From an uncultured Butyrivibrio sp. (GTDB lineage Bacteria > Bacillota > Clostridia > Lachnospirales > Lachnospiraceae), in NCBI GenBank assembly GCA_946536145.1, contig CAMNEA010000009.1, forward strand, positions 1-64,000: DNA of 64,000 bases, given 5' to 3'. A program made the translations under genes and the position numbers. Shown one piece after another: positions 16,269-22,568 of the stretch. The notes under the pieces were generated by a model, which saw only the letters and a list, made by a program, of their open reading frames with translations, was not told the DNA's origin and searched no databases. Within the stretch, counting starts at the first letter, position 1. Every line of letters starts with the position of its first letter.

Positions 16269-17306
16269 ATGATCCAACATACAGGTCTGACAGATACATA
16301 TGAACTTAGCTATTATCAGAGGAATAGCCGTGAAACGATCTCCCTTCGAAAAGGTGACAATGATAATCTGATAAAGATAAATGCTGATGGTACAGAATCT
16401 GCGTTAGACAGATATGAAGGTCCGGCAATATCTACAGCTCCAATTCCGTGCGAGAACTACAATGATCTAAAAAACAAAGCGGCAGACGCACCGCTCCTTA
16501 GTTGGAATAAACTTTTTCATGAGTCTTATGACGTTATGGAAGGATTCTATGCTGGGGAAAAGACGATAGAAGATGTCACTGCTTATATAAAGAAAACATG
16601 CAGCTTCAGCACTGCAACGAAGACTGGCATTACAAAGGCATTGTCAACTGTATATGAACATATGTCAAGGGCCAATGCACAAAATGCAGCCGAGAAAAAC
16701 GCCCGGGAAGCAGAGAAATTATATACAGAAACTGGTCTAAGGTCGGATGTAGGCGATTACTATGGTAATCTTAAGGGGACGATGTATTATAATGCCGACT
16801 ATTACTACGCTTACAAAGAGATGCAAACTGTATTCAAGGATACTCTTAATGAACTGGCAGACAGTTATGGTGCATCGAGACCTGATTATGATGCAGTGGA
16901 TAATAGTAAAACCTTCATTGACGGTGGCATTACCTATAATGGAGTCTGGAATCAGAAAACCATAAACACATACCGCGGTCTGGATGATTCCGGTGTAATA
17001 GATAACAGCTTTGTCCCTTCGGAATCCTTCCTTTTCTGTGAAGCAAGGGTTGAACTGAGAGAAAAGAATGACCTTGACACAGTAAAAGCAGCAATTACCA
17101 AGTATGTGAATGAAAATATACGCAAAAATACAGGAAATAATCGGTCAAGTCTCGTCATGGAACTCCAGAAAAACAGCCTCTATAATAATGATCTGCGTGA
17201 AGGTAAAGGAAGAATACACCAATACCTGGAAGCCAACAATATTCCAATAAAGAATACTGCGGACAGGAATTGGATAATGGATTATTTTGGAATGGTAATG
17301 CTATAA
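16269..17306 (+). CDS. unrecognised mostly helical protein of the LytTR cluster
   Basis: This protein has 345 residues and no signal peptide (MIQHTGLTDTYELSYYQ). The first 60 residues look beta-rich; the rest is helical, with AQNAAEKNAREAEKLY near residue 140 and YYNADYYYAYKEMQTVFKD near 170. The family is not recognised. AAGGAG at 16256-16262 supports the ATG at 16269 rather than an upstream TTG at 16230. It is the last gene of the operator 7 group: operator 8 begins 11 bases after its stop. Confidence 0.58.
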   Translation: MIQHTGLTDTYELSYYQRNSRETISLRKGDNDNLIKINADGTESALDRYEGPAISTAPIPCENYNDLKNKAADAPLLSWNKLFHESYDVMEGFYAGEKTIEDVTAYIKKTCSFSTATKTGITKALSTVYEHMSRANAQNAAEKNAREAEKLYTETGLRSDVGDYYGNLKGTMYYNADYYYAYKEMQTVFKDTLNELADSYGASRPDYDAVDNSKTFIDGGITYNGVWNQKTINTYRGLDDSGVIDNSFVPSESFLFCEARVELREKNDLDTVKAAITKYVNENIRKNTGNNRSSLVMELQKNSLYNNDLREGKGRIHQYLEANNIPIKNTADRNWIMDYFGMVML

Positions 17307-17316
17307 AGGCAAGCTT

Positions 17317-17352
17317 TGTCCATTCATGTCAAAATAACGTCTATTCATGCAG
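17317..17352 (+). promoter_or_regulatory. LytTR-type direct-repeat operator 8
   Basis: GTCCATTCATGTC (17318) and GTCTATTCATGCA (17339) are 21 bp apart with spacer AAAATAAC. The leader from here to the next gene is the longest in the cluster, about 190 bases. Confidence 0.75.
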
Positions 17353-17458
17353 TTGCTGTTGCCTTATGCAGGCTGTTAGCCGACAATAATTATGAGGGAA
17401 AACGCACATGTGGGTTCTGTTTTAGCCCATGACATAAGAATAGGATTAATTAATCTGT

Positions 17459-17512
17459 GCAGGGATTCATGGAAGATGATGTTTGTCATATGGAGTCCCT
17501 GCTATTTTATTA
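17459..17512 (+). promoter_or_regulatory. leader hairpin with T-rich tail before the gene at 17527
   Basis: GCAGGGAT (17459 onward) pairs with AGTCCCTGC (17494-17502), followed by TATTTTATTATT and then the ribosome binding site CGGAGG. A smaller hairpin TGGGTT/AGCCCA lies about 50 bases upstream. The stem sequence differs from the GCCGGATATC family but the placement is the same. Confidence 0.62.
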
Positions 17513-17526
17513 TTCGGAGGTTCGCT

Positions 17527-18240
17527 ATGAATATTGGCGGTATCGGAAGCGTTGCAAATGCATATCAGTATGCGAATCTGACAAGGTCAAATAAGGTATC
17601 CTCACCAGATTTCACAAGCTCCATGCAGGAGGCTACTGCGGAGAATAAAGTTGATGCCTATAAGAACTACTTACAGGACAAATACGGAGTCCCAATTACT
17701 GTGACGAGCGTTGGAAAAGATCAGGATAGTATGGACCGGTTTGCAGGGGGAACAGCAGGCTCCGGCAATGTTGCCATAGCACCTAATATTTTGAAGCAGA
17801 TGGCTAATGATCCTGAAAAAGCAGCTTATTATGAAAAGAAAATATCGGATTATTTTAACTATGGGGTACCTCAGACAGATGCATTTATGGCAATGATTGG
17901 GCATAGGAAAACATCTGAAGGCTTGGTAATACATGAAGATGGAACCGTAACTCATTATCTGAGTGGTGAAGAATCACCGGAAAAGGTTGCTAAATTCGAA
18001 GCGGAACAAAAAGCCAAGAAAGAGAAAAAAGCGAAACAAGCACGTGAGGCACAGGAAAGAGCAAAGGAAGTTGCTGAAGAGAGGCATCGTGTACAAGAGG
18101 AAATGTATCATAACCGGTCGATAGAATCAGTTCTTTATGATCAAGTATATAACAGTAGGATGATGGCATATTCGGATTCACAAGAAGGACTGCTATCAGC
18201 ATATACATTGAGAATGGGATCAATTGTAACGTCGCTGTAG
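17527..18240 (+). CDS. DUF6033-like protein B, no signal peptide
   Basis: This protein has 237 residues, MNIGGIGSVANAYQYANL at the start. The core (about 40-125) contains GNVAIAPNILKQMANDP and AAYYEKKISDYF, the same pattern as the genes at 7845 and 18479. A basic coiled coil (about 158-200, KAKKEKKAKQAREAQERAKE) and a helical tail follow, also as in the gene at 7845. GGAGG directly before the ATG at 17527, and the match with sibling N-termini, decide the start; the frame is open 45 codons further upstream, but that stretch is leader hairpin. Confidence 0.65.
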   Translation: MNIGGIGSVANAYQYANLTRSNKVSSPDFTSSMQEATAENKVDAYKNYLQDKYGVPITVTSVGKDQDSMDRFAGGTAGSGNVAIAPNILKQMANDPEKAAYYEKKISDYFNYGVPQTDAFMAMIGHRKTSEGLVIHEDGTVTHYLSGEESPEKVAKFEAEQKAKKEKKAKQAREAQERAKEVAEERHRVQEEMYHNRSIESVLYDQVYNSRMMAYSDSQEGLLSAYTLRMGSIVTSL

Positions 18241-18276
18241 CATTACATAGAGAAAAAAACAAGTTGTTAGGGGGGC

Positions 18277-18438
18277 ATGGGATTTACGGCAAAACTGCTG
18301 CTGGCATACATTTTACTGCTAGCATTGACTGTACCTGCATTTATCAAGAAAAAGAAATTGTTAGCTATGTTGTTCTTGGGCATAATGCTCATGGGGATCA
18401 TTGCTTTATTCTATTTGCTGATGATATCACCTATGTAA
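18277..18438 (+). CDS. 53-residue two-helix membrane protein
   Basis: This small frame opens at ATG 18277 with GGGGGG just upstream. The product MGFTAKLLLAYILLLALTVP continues with AFIKKKK and then a second hydrophobic helix (about 29-50). Two membrane helices around a four-lysine turn suggest a hairpin membrane peptide. It lies 36 bases after the DUF6033-like B gene and 40 before DUF6033-like C, in the same orientation, so it belongs to the operator 8 transcript. Function is unknown; holin-like, regulatory or signal-peptide roles cannot be told apart from the sequence. Confidence 0.6.
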   Translation: MGFTAKLLLAYILLLALTVPAFIKKKKLLAMLFLGIMLMGIIALFYLLMISPM

Positions 18439-18478
18439 AATAGGATATGAGTGTCGTTTTCTCAGAAGGCTGATAAGT

Positions 18479-19258
18479 ATGGTTGTTGAGCAGATTAAAG
18501 CTTACAATACAATAAGCAATATAGAGGCTCCTGATAGTGGTGGGTTGAAGAAGACAGAATTTGGAGCTTTTGCCACTATGCTGGCTGAGCAGCTTGGTAG
18601 TTATTGTCCTTTGCAATGCAAAGAAACAGGAAATGTCAAGGTTTCCTTTAAGGTGGGAGAATGCAAAGTGACAAGGACCAATTGGGAAAAAGATGATTTT
18701 CCTTTTTGGGAATACTTTGATAAAAATACCACTGCTGATAAACTAAATGGGTGGCATGGCTCAGCTTCTGGTCTATCTCAAGCAGAAATACAAGACAGAT
18801 TAAAGAAAATAGGCTTTGGGGAAATGGTGGTGATAATTCCGGAGAGCCTTAAAGAAAAGATGCAAAAGGATCCATCGTATGCTGATGCGATATATAAGAA
18901 AATAGCCAAGTGGAAAGAAAACTATGACCTTGCTGATAATGTCATTGCAGCTCAAAATGGCTTTGATGCAGATATTTACCAAATGACCAAAAGCTATTGT
19001 ATAACATTGGATGAAAACGGGAACGTCGATAAAAATGTTGTTATCAGTGGTGGTGTTGACTGCTGCGGGAACAGTAATTCTAATGAGCAAACAAGCAACA
19101 GTGATCCTAAAAAATACAAATTAAGTTCTTTCAAAAAAATACCAGAAGAAAACATAGAAAAGAACTCAAATAATGGCATGAACCAGCAAAATGAAATTGA
19201 ATATATGTATCTGGATGCTATGGGTATACTTGCATCTGGCTTGTATCGCAAGCTATAG
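18479..19258 (+). CDS. DUF6033-like protein C, cysteine-containing variant
   Basis: This protein has 259 residues. It carries the family core MVVIIPESLKEKMQKDP followed by YKKIAKWKENYDLADN, but lacks the long basic coiled coil of the other two copies. It has five or so Cys residues (SYCPLQCKET, GECKV, DCCGNS), unusual in this cluster, which suggest disulphides or metal binding. There is no signal peptide. The lipoprotein gene starts 12 bases after its stop. The ribosome binding site is weak. Confidence 0.6.
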   Translation: MVVEQIKAYNTISNIEAPDSGGLKKTEFGAFATMLAEQLGSYCPLQCKETGNVKVSFKVGECKVTRTNWEKDDFPFWEYFDKNTTADKLNGWHGSASGLSQAEIQDRLKKIGFGEMVVIIPESLKEKMQKDPSYADAIYKKIAKWKENYDLADNVIAAQNGFDADIYQMTKSYCITLDENGNVDKNVVISGGVDCCGNSNSNEQTSNSDPKKYKLSSFKKIPEENIEKNSNNGMNQQNEIEYMYLDAMGILASGLYRKL

Positions 19259-19270
19259 GGGAATAATGAT

Positions 19271-19981
19271 ATGAAAAGAGGGCTTTTGGTTGTTTTGGCA
19301 GTGGCAGTCATGAGTATTACTGCATGCTCACACAAGGATATTAATTATGCGAATTACACATCCAGGGATGAGGATGGCTTAAGGGTCGTTATTACAGGGG
19401 ACAAAGTTTTTATTCCCCTAGCAGCAGTTGACAATACTGACAGAGGAATACAGATCGGAATAGTTGATGGGGATGTCAAAGATCAGATCTATGAGTATAA
19501 AGACCACAATCAGGATGAGTGGATAATTGAATATTATGATTCCGGTGAAATGGATAGTTCAATGCTTTGCAGAGAGCGTAGCGTGGATGATTGGGACGTA
19601 GATGTATCTGGGGCTAAATTGGATCAAAGCATGGGTTCCGATCGTTCGCTGTATACTTCCGGGCAGGAGGGTATTGAAAATAATTCCTCAAAAGTGGCTG
19701 TATCAGCATTTTATACGCCGGATGAGCTTTTTGAACTTAGTGATGATGACGCAGCAGGTATTCAAGAAGAAATTATCAAGGCCTCCTGGAATGAAGAAGG
19801 TACAACGGATGGCCTTAGCGACTGCATTATCCTGATAGAAGATACAAAAATATATTATAATTCTACGGATGGAGTCCTAAATGATGTATCAAACGACAGA
19901 TATTGTATTGTGGACGACCACACAAAAGAGCTTTTTAATGGTATTTTGAGAACATATATAGAACTGGGAGGATTTGACTGA
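19271..19981 (+). CDS. lipoprotein of unknown function
   Basis: This protein has 236 residues, with a lipoprotein signal peptide: basic start MKRG, a hydrophobic stretch, then a lipobox SITAC with the lipidated Cys at about residue 17. The mature part is acidic with no motif I recognise. It is the only clear lipoprotein in the cluster, is coupled to the DUF6033-like C gene and ends the operator 8 group. An anchoring or chaperone role for the co-expressed proteins is possible, without direct support. Confidence 0.7.
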   Translation: MKRGLLVVLAVAVMSITACSHKDINYANYTSRDEDGLRVVITGDKVFIPLAAVDNTDRGIQIGIVDGDVKDQIYEYKDHNQDEWIIEYYDSGEMDSSMLCRERSVDDWDVDVSGAKLDQSMGSDRSLYTSGQEGIENNSSKVAVSAFYTPDELFELSDDDAAGIQEEIIKASWNEEGTTDGLSDCIILIEDTKIYYNSTDGVLNDVSNDRYCIVDDHTKELFNGILRTYIELGGFD

Positions 19982-20038
19982 TTTTTGTCTCGTTTCAGAG
20001 TTCAGATTTGATGAAAACATAGATTAAATATATCTTGG

Positions 20039-20074
20039 TGACTATTTATGCCAAAATAACGTCTATTCATGCAG
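20039..20074 (+). promoter_or_regulatory. LytTR-type direct-repeat operator 9 (before the cysteine-rich KTR gene)
   Basis: GACTATTTATGCC (20040) and GTCTATTCATGCA (20061) are 21 bp apart with spacer AAAATAAC as in operator 8. TATTGA follows seven bases after the second CATG. A weak hairpin (GATGTGG/CCGCATC, 20094 to about 20135) lies in the leader. The next gene is a mobile-element gene, at 20147. Confidence 0.72.
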
Positions 20075-20146
20075 ACTGTATTGATTATTGAAAAATGATG
20101 TGGTAGAACATATCTGTTGCGTTCTTTTCCGCATCTAATATGAGTA

Positions 20147-20335
20147 ATGTTTATGGGCGAAGAAAAGAAGACACGCTGGGTCAGATGCCCAGAATGTGAC
20201 AAAAAAACAAGAATAAAAGTTCAAGAAGACACTGTTCTGATAAAGTTTCCGCTGCATTGTCAAAAGTGCAAACGGACAACCCTGATCAATGTCATACATT
20301 TTAGGATAGAAAAAAGCTTGGAGCCGGGCACATGA
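20147..20335 (+). CDS. cysteine-rich KTR family protein (Tn916 Orf6-like)
   Basis: This protein has 62 residues. RWVRCPECDKKTRIKV, with CPEC and the K-T-R triplet, then HCQKCKRTTLINVI with a second CxxC, define the cysteine-rich KTR family, a zinc-ribbon-like protein typical of Tn916-related integrative elements. Its molecular role is unknown. A second ATG at 20153 gives MGEEKKTRW and may be the true start; neither has a strong ribosome binding site. It is followed by a terminator shared with the convergent XRE gene. Confidence 0.8.
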   Translation: MFMGEEKKTRWVRCPECDKKTRIKVQEDTVLIKFPLHCQKCKRTTLINVIHFRIEKSLEPGT

Positions 20336-20348
20336 AATATGCATGTGG

Positions 20349-20389
20349 AGAGTCTGCTTTTCCTTTATAAGGAGGCAGACTCTTTTTTT
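20349..20389 (+). terminator. intrinsic terminator between the KTR gene and the convergent XRE gene
   Basis: AGAGTCTGC (20349-20357) pairs with GCAGACTCT (20375-20383), followed by seven T. The T-run overlaps the stop codon of the reverse-strand gene. Confidence 0.85.
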
Positions 20390-20765
20390 ATTCCTCAATA
20401 TTTGTGGTGTTTCTTGAATGTGCCATCTTTACGAGTGATAGAAATGCAGATCGAATGAATTTGCAATCTTCTTCTGAGCAGTCGGCGGTTAGTATACCAA
20501 GTAGTTCTTCTTTAGTAGGAGAATTTTCCTTTAACTCAGGATAAACAACACTGTTCGGATTCAGATGTAATGCTCTCATCAATAAAATGAACGTGGATAA
20601 CCGCAATCCGGTGCCTGCAATCTTTGGGTTTTCAGCTCTTTTTACACTCATGGGATCCAAACCGGATTTTTCAGCAAGCTGAGCTTGAGTCATCTTTCGA
20701 GCTTTTCGAGCTGTTTTTACAGTATCAGCTAAAGCTGTTAAAAATTTTGTTATATCCTTATCCAT
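20388..20765 (-). CDS. XRE-family repressor-like regulator
   Basis: This 125-residue protein has a helix-turn-helix at about 12-70: KTARKARKMTQAQLAEKSGLDPMSVKRAE, typical of XRE/Cro proteins. A C-terminal helical part of about 50 residues follows. It lies opposite to all neighbours, the same placement as Orf9 of Tn916, the repressor that faces the recombination genes. AGAGGT precedes its ATG at suitable distance. A 22-bp near-palindrome lies 59 bases upstream of its start and could be its operator. Confidence 0.8.
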   Translation of the reverse strand: MDKDITKFLTALADTVKTARKARKMTQAQLAEKSGLDPMSVKRAENPKIAGTGLRLSTFILLMRALHLNPNSVVYPELKENSPTKEELLGILTADCSEEDCKFIRSAFLSLVKMAHSRNTTNIEE

Positions 20766-21096
20766 GCAAAATTACCTCTTAAATAATTCTATGGATAAAA
20801 GGAGCTTGCATAAATCTCTTAACTGAAACATATAGATATATTTCAGGGCGCGTATTAGTAACCACGGTTCAAATTGGTAACTTTAAACAAAATTTTTGAT
20901 TTCTATATAGCAACAAAAATGCATTAGGAATATAAACACTTGAGGGGGAAATAATAAATGATGTATTTGAGGAAGTATAGTATTAAGTGCAAAATTGATA
21001 ATCATAGGAAAAAAAAAGAAGGAATGACTCATGTTTCAGTTCCGCCATAAGTATTTCATATAAGTAATGAAAATGTAGGGAAAGGATGATGATTAT
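20766..21096. other. divergent regulatory gap between two XRE genes
   Basis: The gap between the divergent XRE genes holds a near-palindrome at 20824-20845 (TGAAACATAT then ATATATTTCA around AG), a likely repressor operator. It is followed by GTAACCA (about 20859) and TGGTAAC (20875-20881), a near-inverted repeat. A possible 30-codon frame lies at 20958-21050. No other gene is visible; the stretch is AT-rich. Confidence 0.5.
20958..21050 (+). CDS. possible 30-residue peptide
   Basis: An ATG at 20958 follows GAGGGGGA by seven to eight bases and opens a short frame for a very basic peptide beginning MMYLRKYSIKCKIDNHRKKK, ending at TAA 21048-21050. The good ribosome binding site is the only support. 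It could be a leader peptide of the downstream XRE gene or chance. Confidence 0.3.
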   Translation: MMYLRKYSIKCKIDNHRKKKEGMTHVSVPP

Positions 21097-21318
21097 ATGG
21101 AAAGAGTATTTGGGAGAACAATAGGTGAGAGAATAAAGCTTTTGAGAGAGAGCAAAGGTCTTACACAGGAGGATTTGGCAAGGGAGTTTTGCCTGGCACA
21201 TGGAGGAGTGGTTTCGAATTATGAAAAAGATAAGAGAAAGGTGCCTACAGATCTTGTGGTCAGTTATTCTCAAAAATTCAAGGTGACAACAGATTGGATT
21301 TTAAAGGGGGGAGAATAA
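21097..21318 (+). CDS. small XRE-family DNA-binding protein
   Basis: This 73-residue protein is almost only a helix-turn-helix: RIKLLRESKGLTQEDLAREF with recognition helix GGVVSNYEKDKR, ending in TTDWILKGGE, as in many element-borne Cro/C1 proteins. GGGAAAGGATG supports the ATG. It lies between the divergent repressor and the sigma-like gene, and probably regulates excision or integration genes. Confidence 0.8.
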   Translation: MERVFGRTIGERIKLLRESKGLTQEDLAREFCLAHGGVVSNYEKDKRKVPTDLVVSYSQKFKVTTDWILKGGE

Positions 21319-21444
21319 GGTAAGTTAGACTTCACAGATATTGTAAAAACATCACTGTTTGAAAAGTGACCTTCCCATATGCAGGACATAAAATTGTATT
21401 GGTGGCAAATATTTCGTGATTGTTTACATATGGGGAGGAACGCT

Positions 21445-22032
21445 ATGTTACGGTTGGAAAGTGTTGTTGAGGATTATCGCAGAGCTTCAGTGGATCAGAG
21501 GATAGATATGATCCTTCAGAATTTCTCAAGGTTTGAAGCGATTATTGATTGCTTTGAGAAGAACCTTAGTATCCAGATAAAGGAAGAGGTGGATTATAAC
21601 AAACATGCAGCTCGGGGAAATCTGGGTGTAAGAGTTCAAACATCGGTTATTGCAAATCCAACACAGGATATAGCCTGTGATAGGGAGAGTATTGAAAAGG
21701 CTGTGAAAGCTGGTGATTATATTACAGCACTGCAGGGAGCAGATAATTATGAGACGCATAGAGCAGAAATTCTGACGTTGCAAAAGATGCGCAATGACTA
21801 CTATAGAGTTAATAACCTGGTAAATTCTTTGGATCCTCGGGAACGAAGGATATTTAAAAGATATATTTTGAAGGAAGCAACCATAACGGATATTGCAGAT
21901 GTGGAGAACCTTACATTTGAGTCTGTAAAAACAAGGATAAAAATGTCCAAGAAACAGATTAAATCTTGTGCTGCTGTAGAAATGATGCATGCTACAGTGG
22001 ATTTTTCATTAGTGGAGAAAAGAGCCGCGTAA
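21445..22032 (+). CDS. sigma-70 region 4-like regulator (Tn916 Orf7-like position)
   Basis: This protein has 195 residues. The C-terminal part (about 130-185) reads LDPRERRIFKRYILKEATITDIADVENLTFESVKTRIKMSKKQI in successive blocks, a sigma region 4-type helix-turn-helix. The N-terminal part is helical (MLRLESVVEDYRRASVDQRI). Sigma-like proteins in this position control transfer genes in Tn916-type elements. I choose the ATG at 21445 because GGGGAGG lies directly upstream; an ATG at 21379 has no such site. Confidence 0.7.
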   Translation: MLRLESVVEDYRRASVDQRIDMILQNFSRFEAIIDCFEKNLSIQIKEEVDYNKHAARGNLGVRVQTSVIANPTQDIACDRESIEKAVKAGDYITALQGADNYETHRAEILTLQKMRNDYYRVNNLVNSLDPRERRIFKRYILKEATITDIADVENLTFESVKTRIKMSKKQIKSCAAVEMMHATVDFSLVEKRAA

Positions 22033-22062
22033 TTAATATAAGGAAGGAGTATTGTTTGAAAA

Positions 22063-22272
22063 ATGGAAACAATAGGGGATTTTGTTGTAATTGAAGCTAA
22101 GGACAGGAAGTTTGTTCGCTATGATACAGGAGCAGAACTTTATGATATGTGTCAGAAATCTTTTGAAAAGCTGGCAACTGATTCCAAGGCAAAATACAAA
22201 GTGGGTAAGATAGTACTGGTGAATACAAAACTGGTAGACAAATACCTTGAAACGTGCAGAATTGTTGAGTGA
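22063..22272 (+). CDS. excisionase-like small DNA-binding protein (DUF6462-like)
   Basis: This protein has 69 residues. The pattern FVRYDTGAELYDMCQKSFEKLATDSKAKYKV, read as helix-turn-helix then a short wing VGKIVLVNTKLVDKYLE, is that of excisionase/MerR-like winged helices found beside Lachnospiraceae integrases. It probably binds the element ends and helps the integrase in excision. The assignment rests on pattern and position. The ribosome binding site AAGGAGT lies about 16 bases upstream of the ATG, rather far. Confidence 0.65.
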   Translation: METIGDFVVIEAKDRKFVRYDTGAELYDMCQKSFEKLATDSKAKYKVGKIVLVNTKLVDKYLETCRIVE

Positions 22273-22346
22273 ATGATGTTAAGAGACCTATTGAAATTGT
22301 GTCATACATAAATTATAATTTTAGTAGATGCAAGGAGGTAGTGATT

Positions 22347-22526
22347 TTGGCTGAGAATAAGCGTAAAGTCGGAAGACCAGCGGAAGACAATCCAAAGCGC
22401 AGTCCGGTTACAATAAGATTAACTTCAAATGATTATTCCAGGCTGAAAGAATACTCTGAACGGCATTCCAAGACGATGACACAGGTTATCATGGAAGGAA
22501 TAGAGATGGTTTATTCCAAAGGATAA
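22347..22526 (+). CDS. ribbon-helix-helix DNA-binding protein
   Basis: This 59-residue protein starts with TTG: AGGAGG at 22333-22338 lies eight bases upstream, while an in-frame ATG at 22269 overlaps the previous gene and lacks a site. The product MAENKRKVGRPAEDNPKRSP then VTIRLTSNDYSRLKEYSERH has the beta-strand and two helices of CopG/Arc proteins, preceded by a basic GRP arm. It is probably a small regulator of the element. Confidence 0.7.
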   Translation: MAENKRKVGRPAEDNPKRSPVTIRLTSNDYSRLKEYSERHSKTMTQVIMEGIEMVYSKG

Positions 22527-22568
22527 CCAAAGCAAAGGTCTCTTTCTTAATAAAGAAGGAGGCGACGT

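Noticed and set aside
17392-17526. Longer N-terminus for the DUF6033-like B protein
   Set aside because: The upstream 45 codons overlap leader hairpins, and the GGAGG site fits the internal ATG, whose product matches sibling N-termini.
19271-19981. Toxin-immunity or defence-system gene
   Set aside because: The lipoprotein has no immunity or nuclease partner, and no known anti-phage gene set is present in the window.
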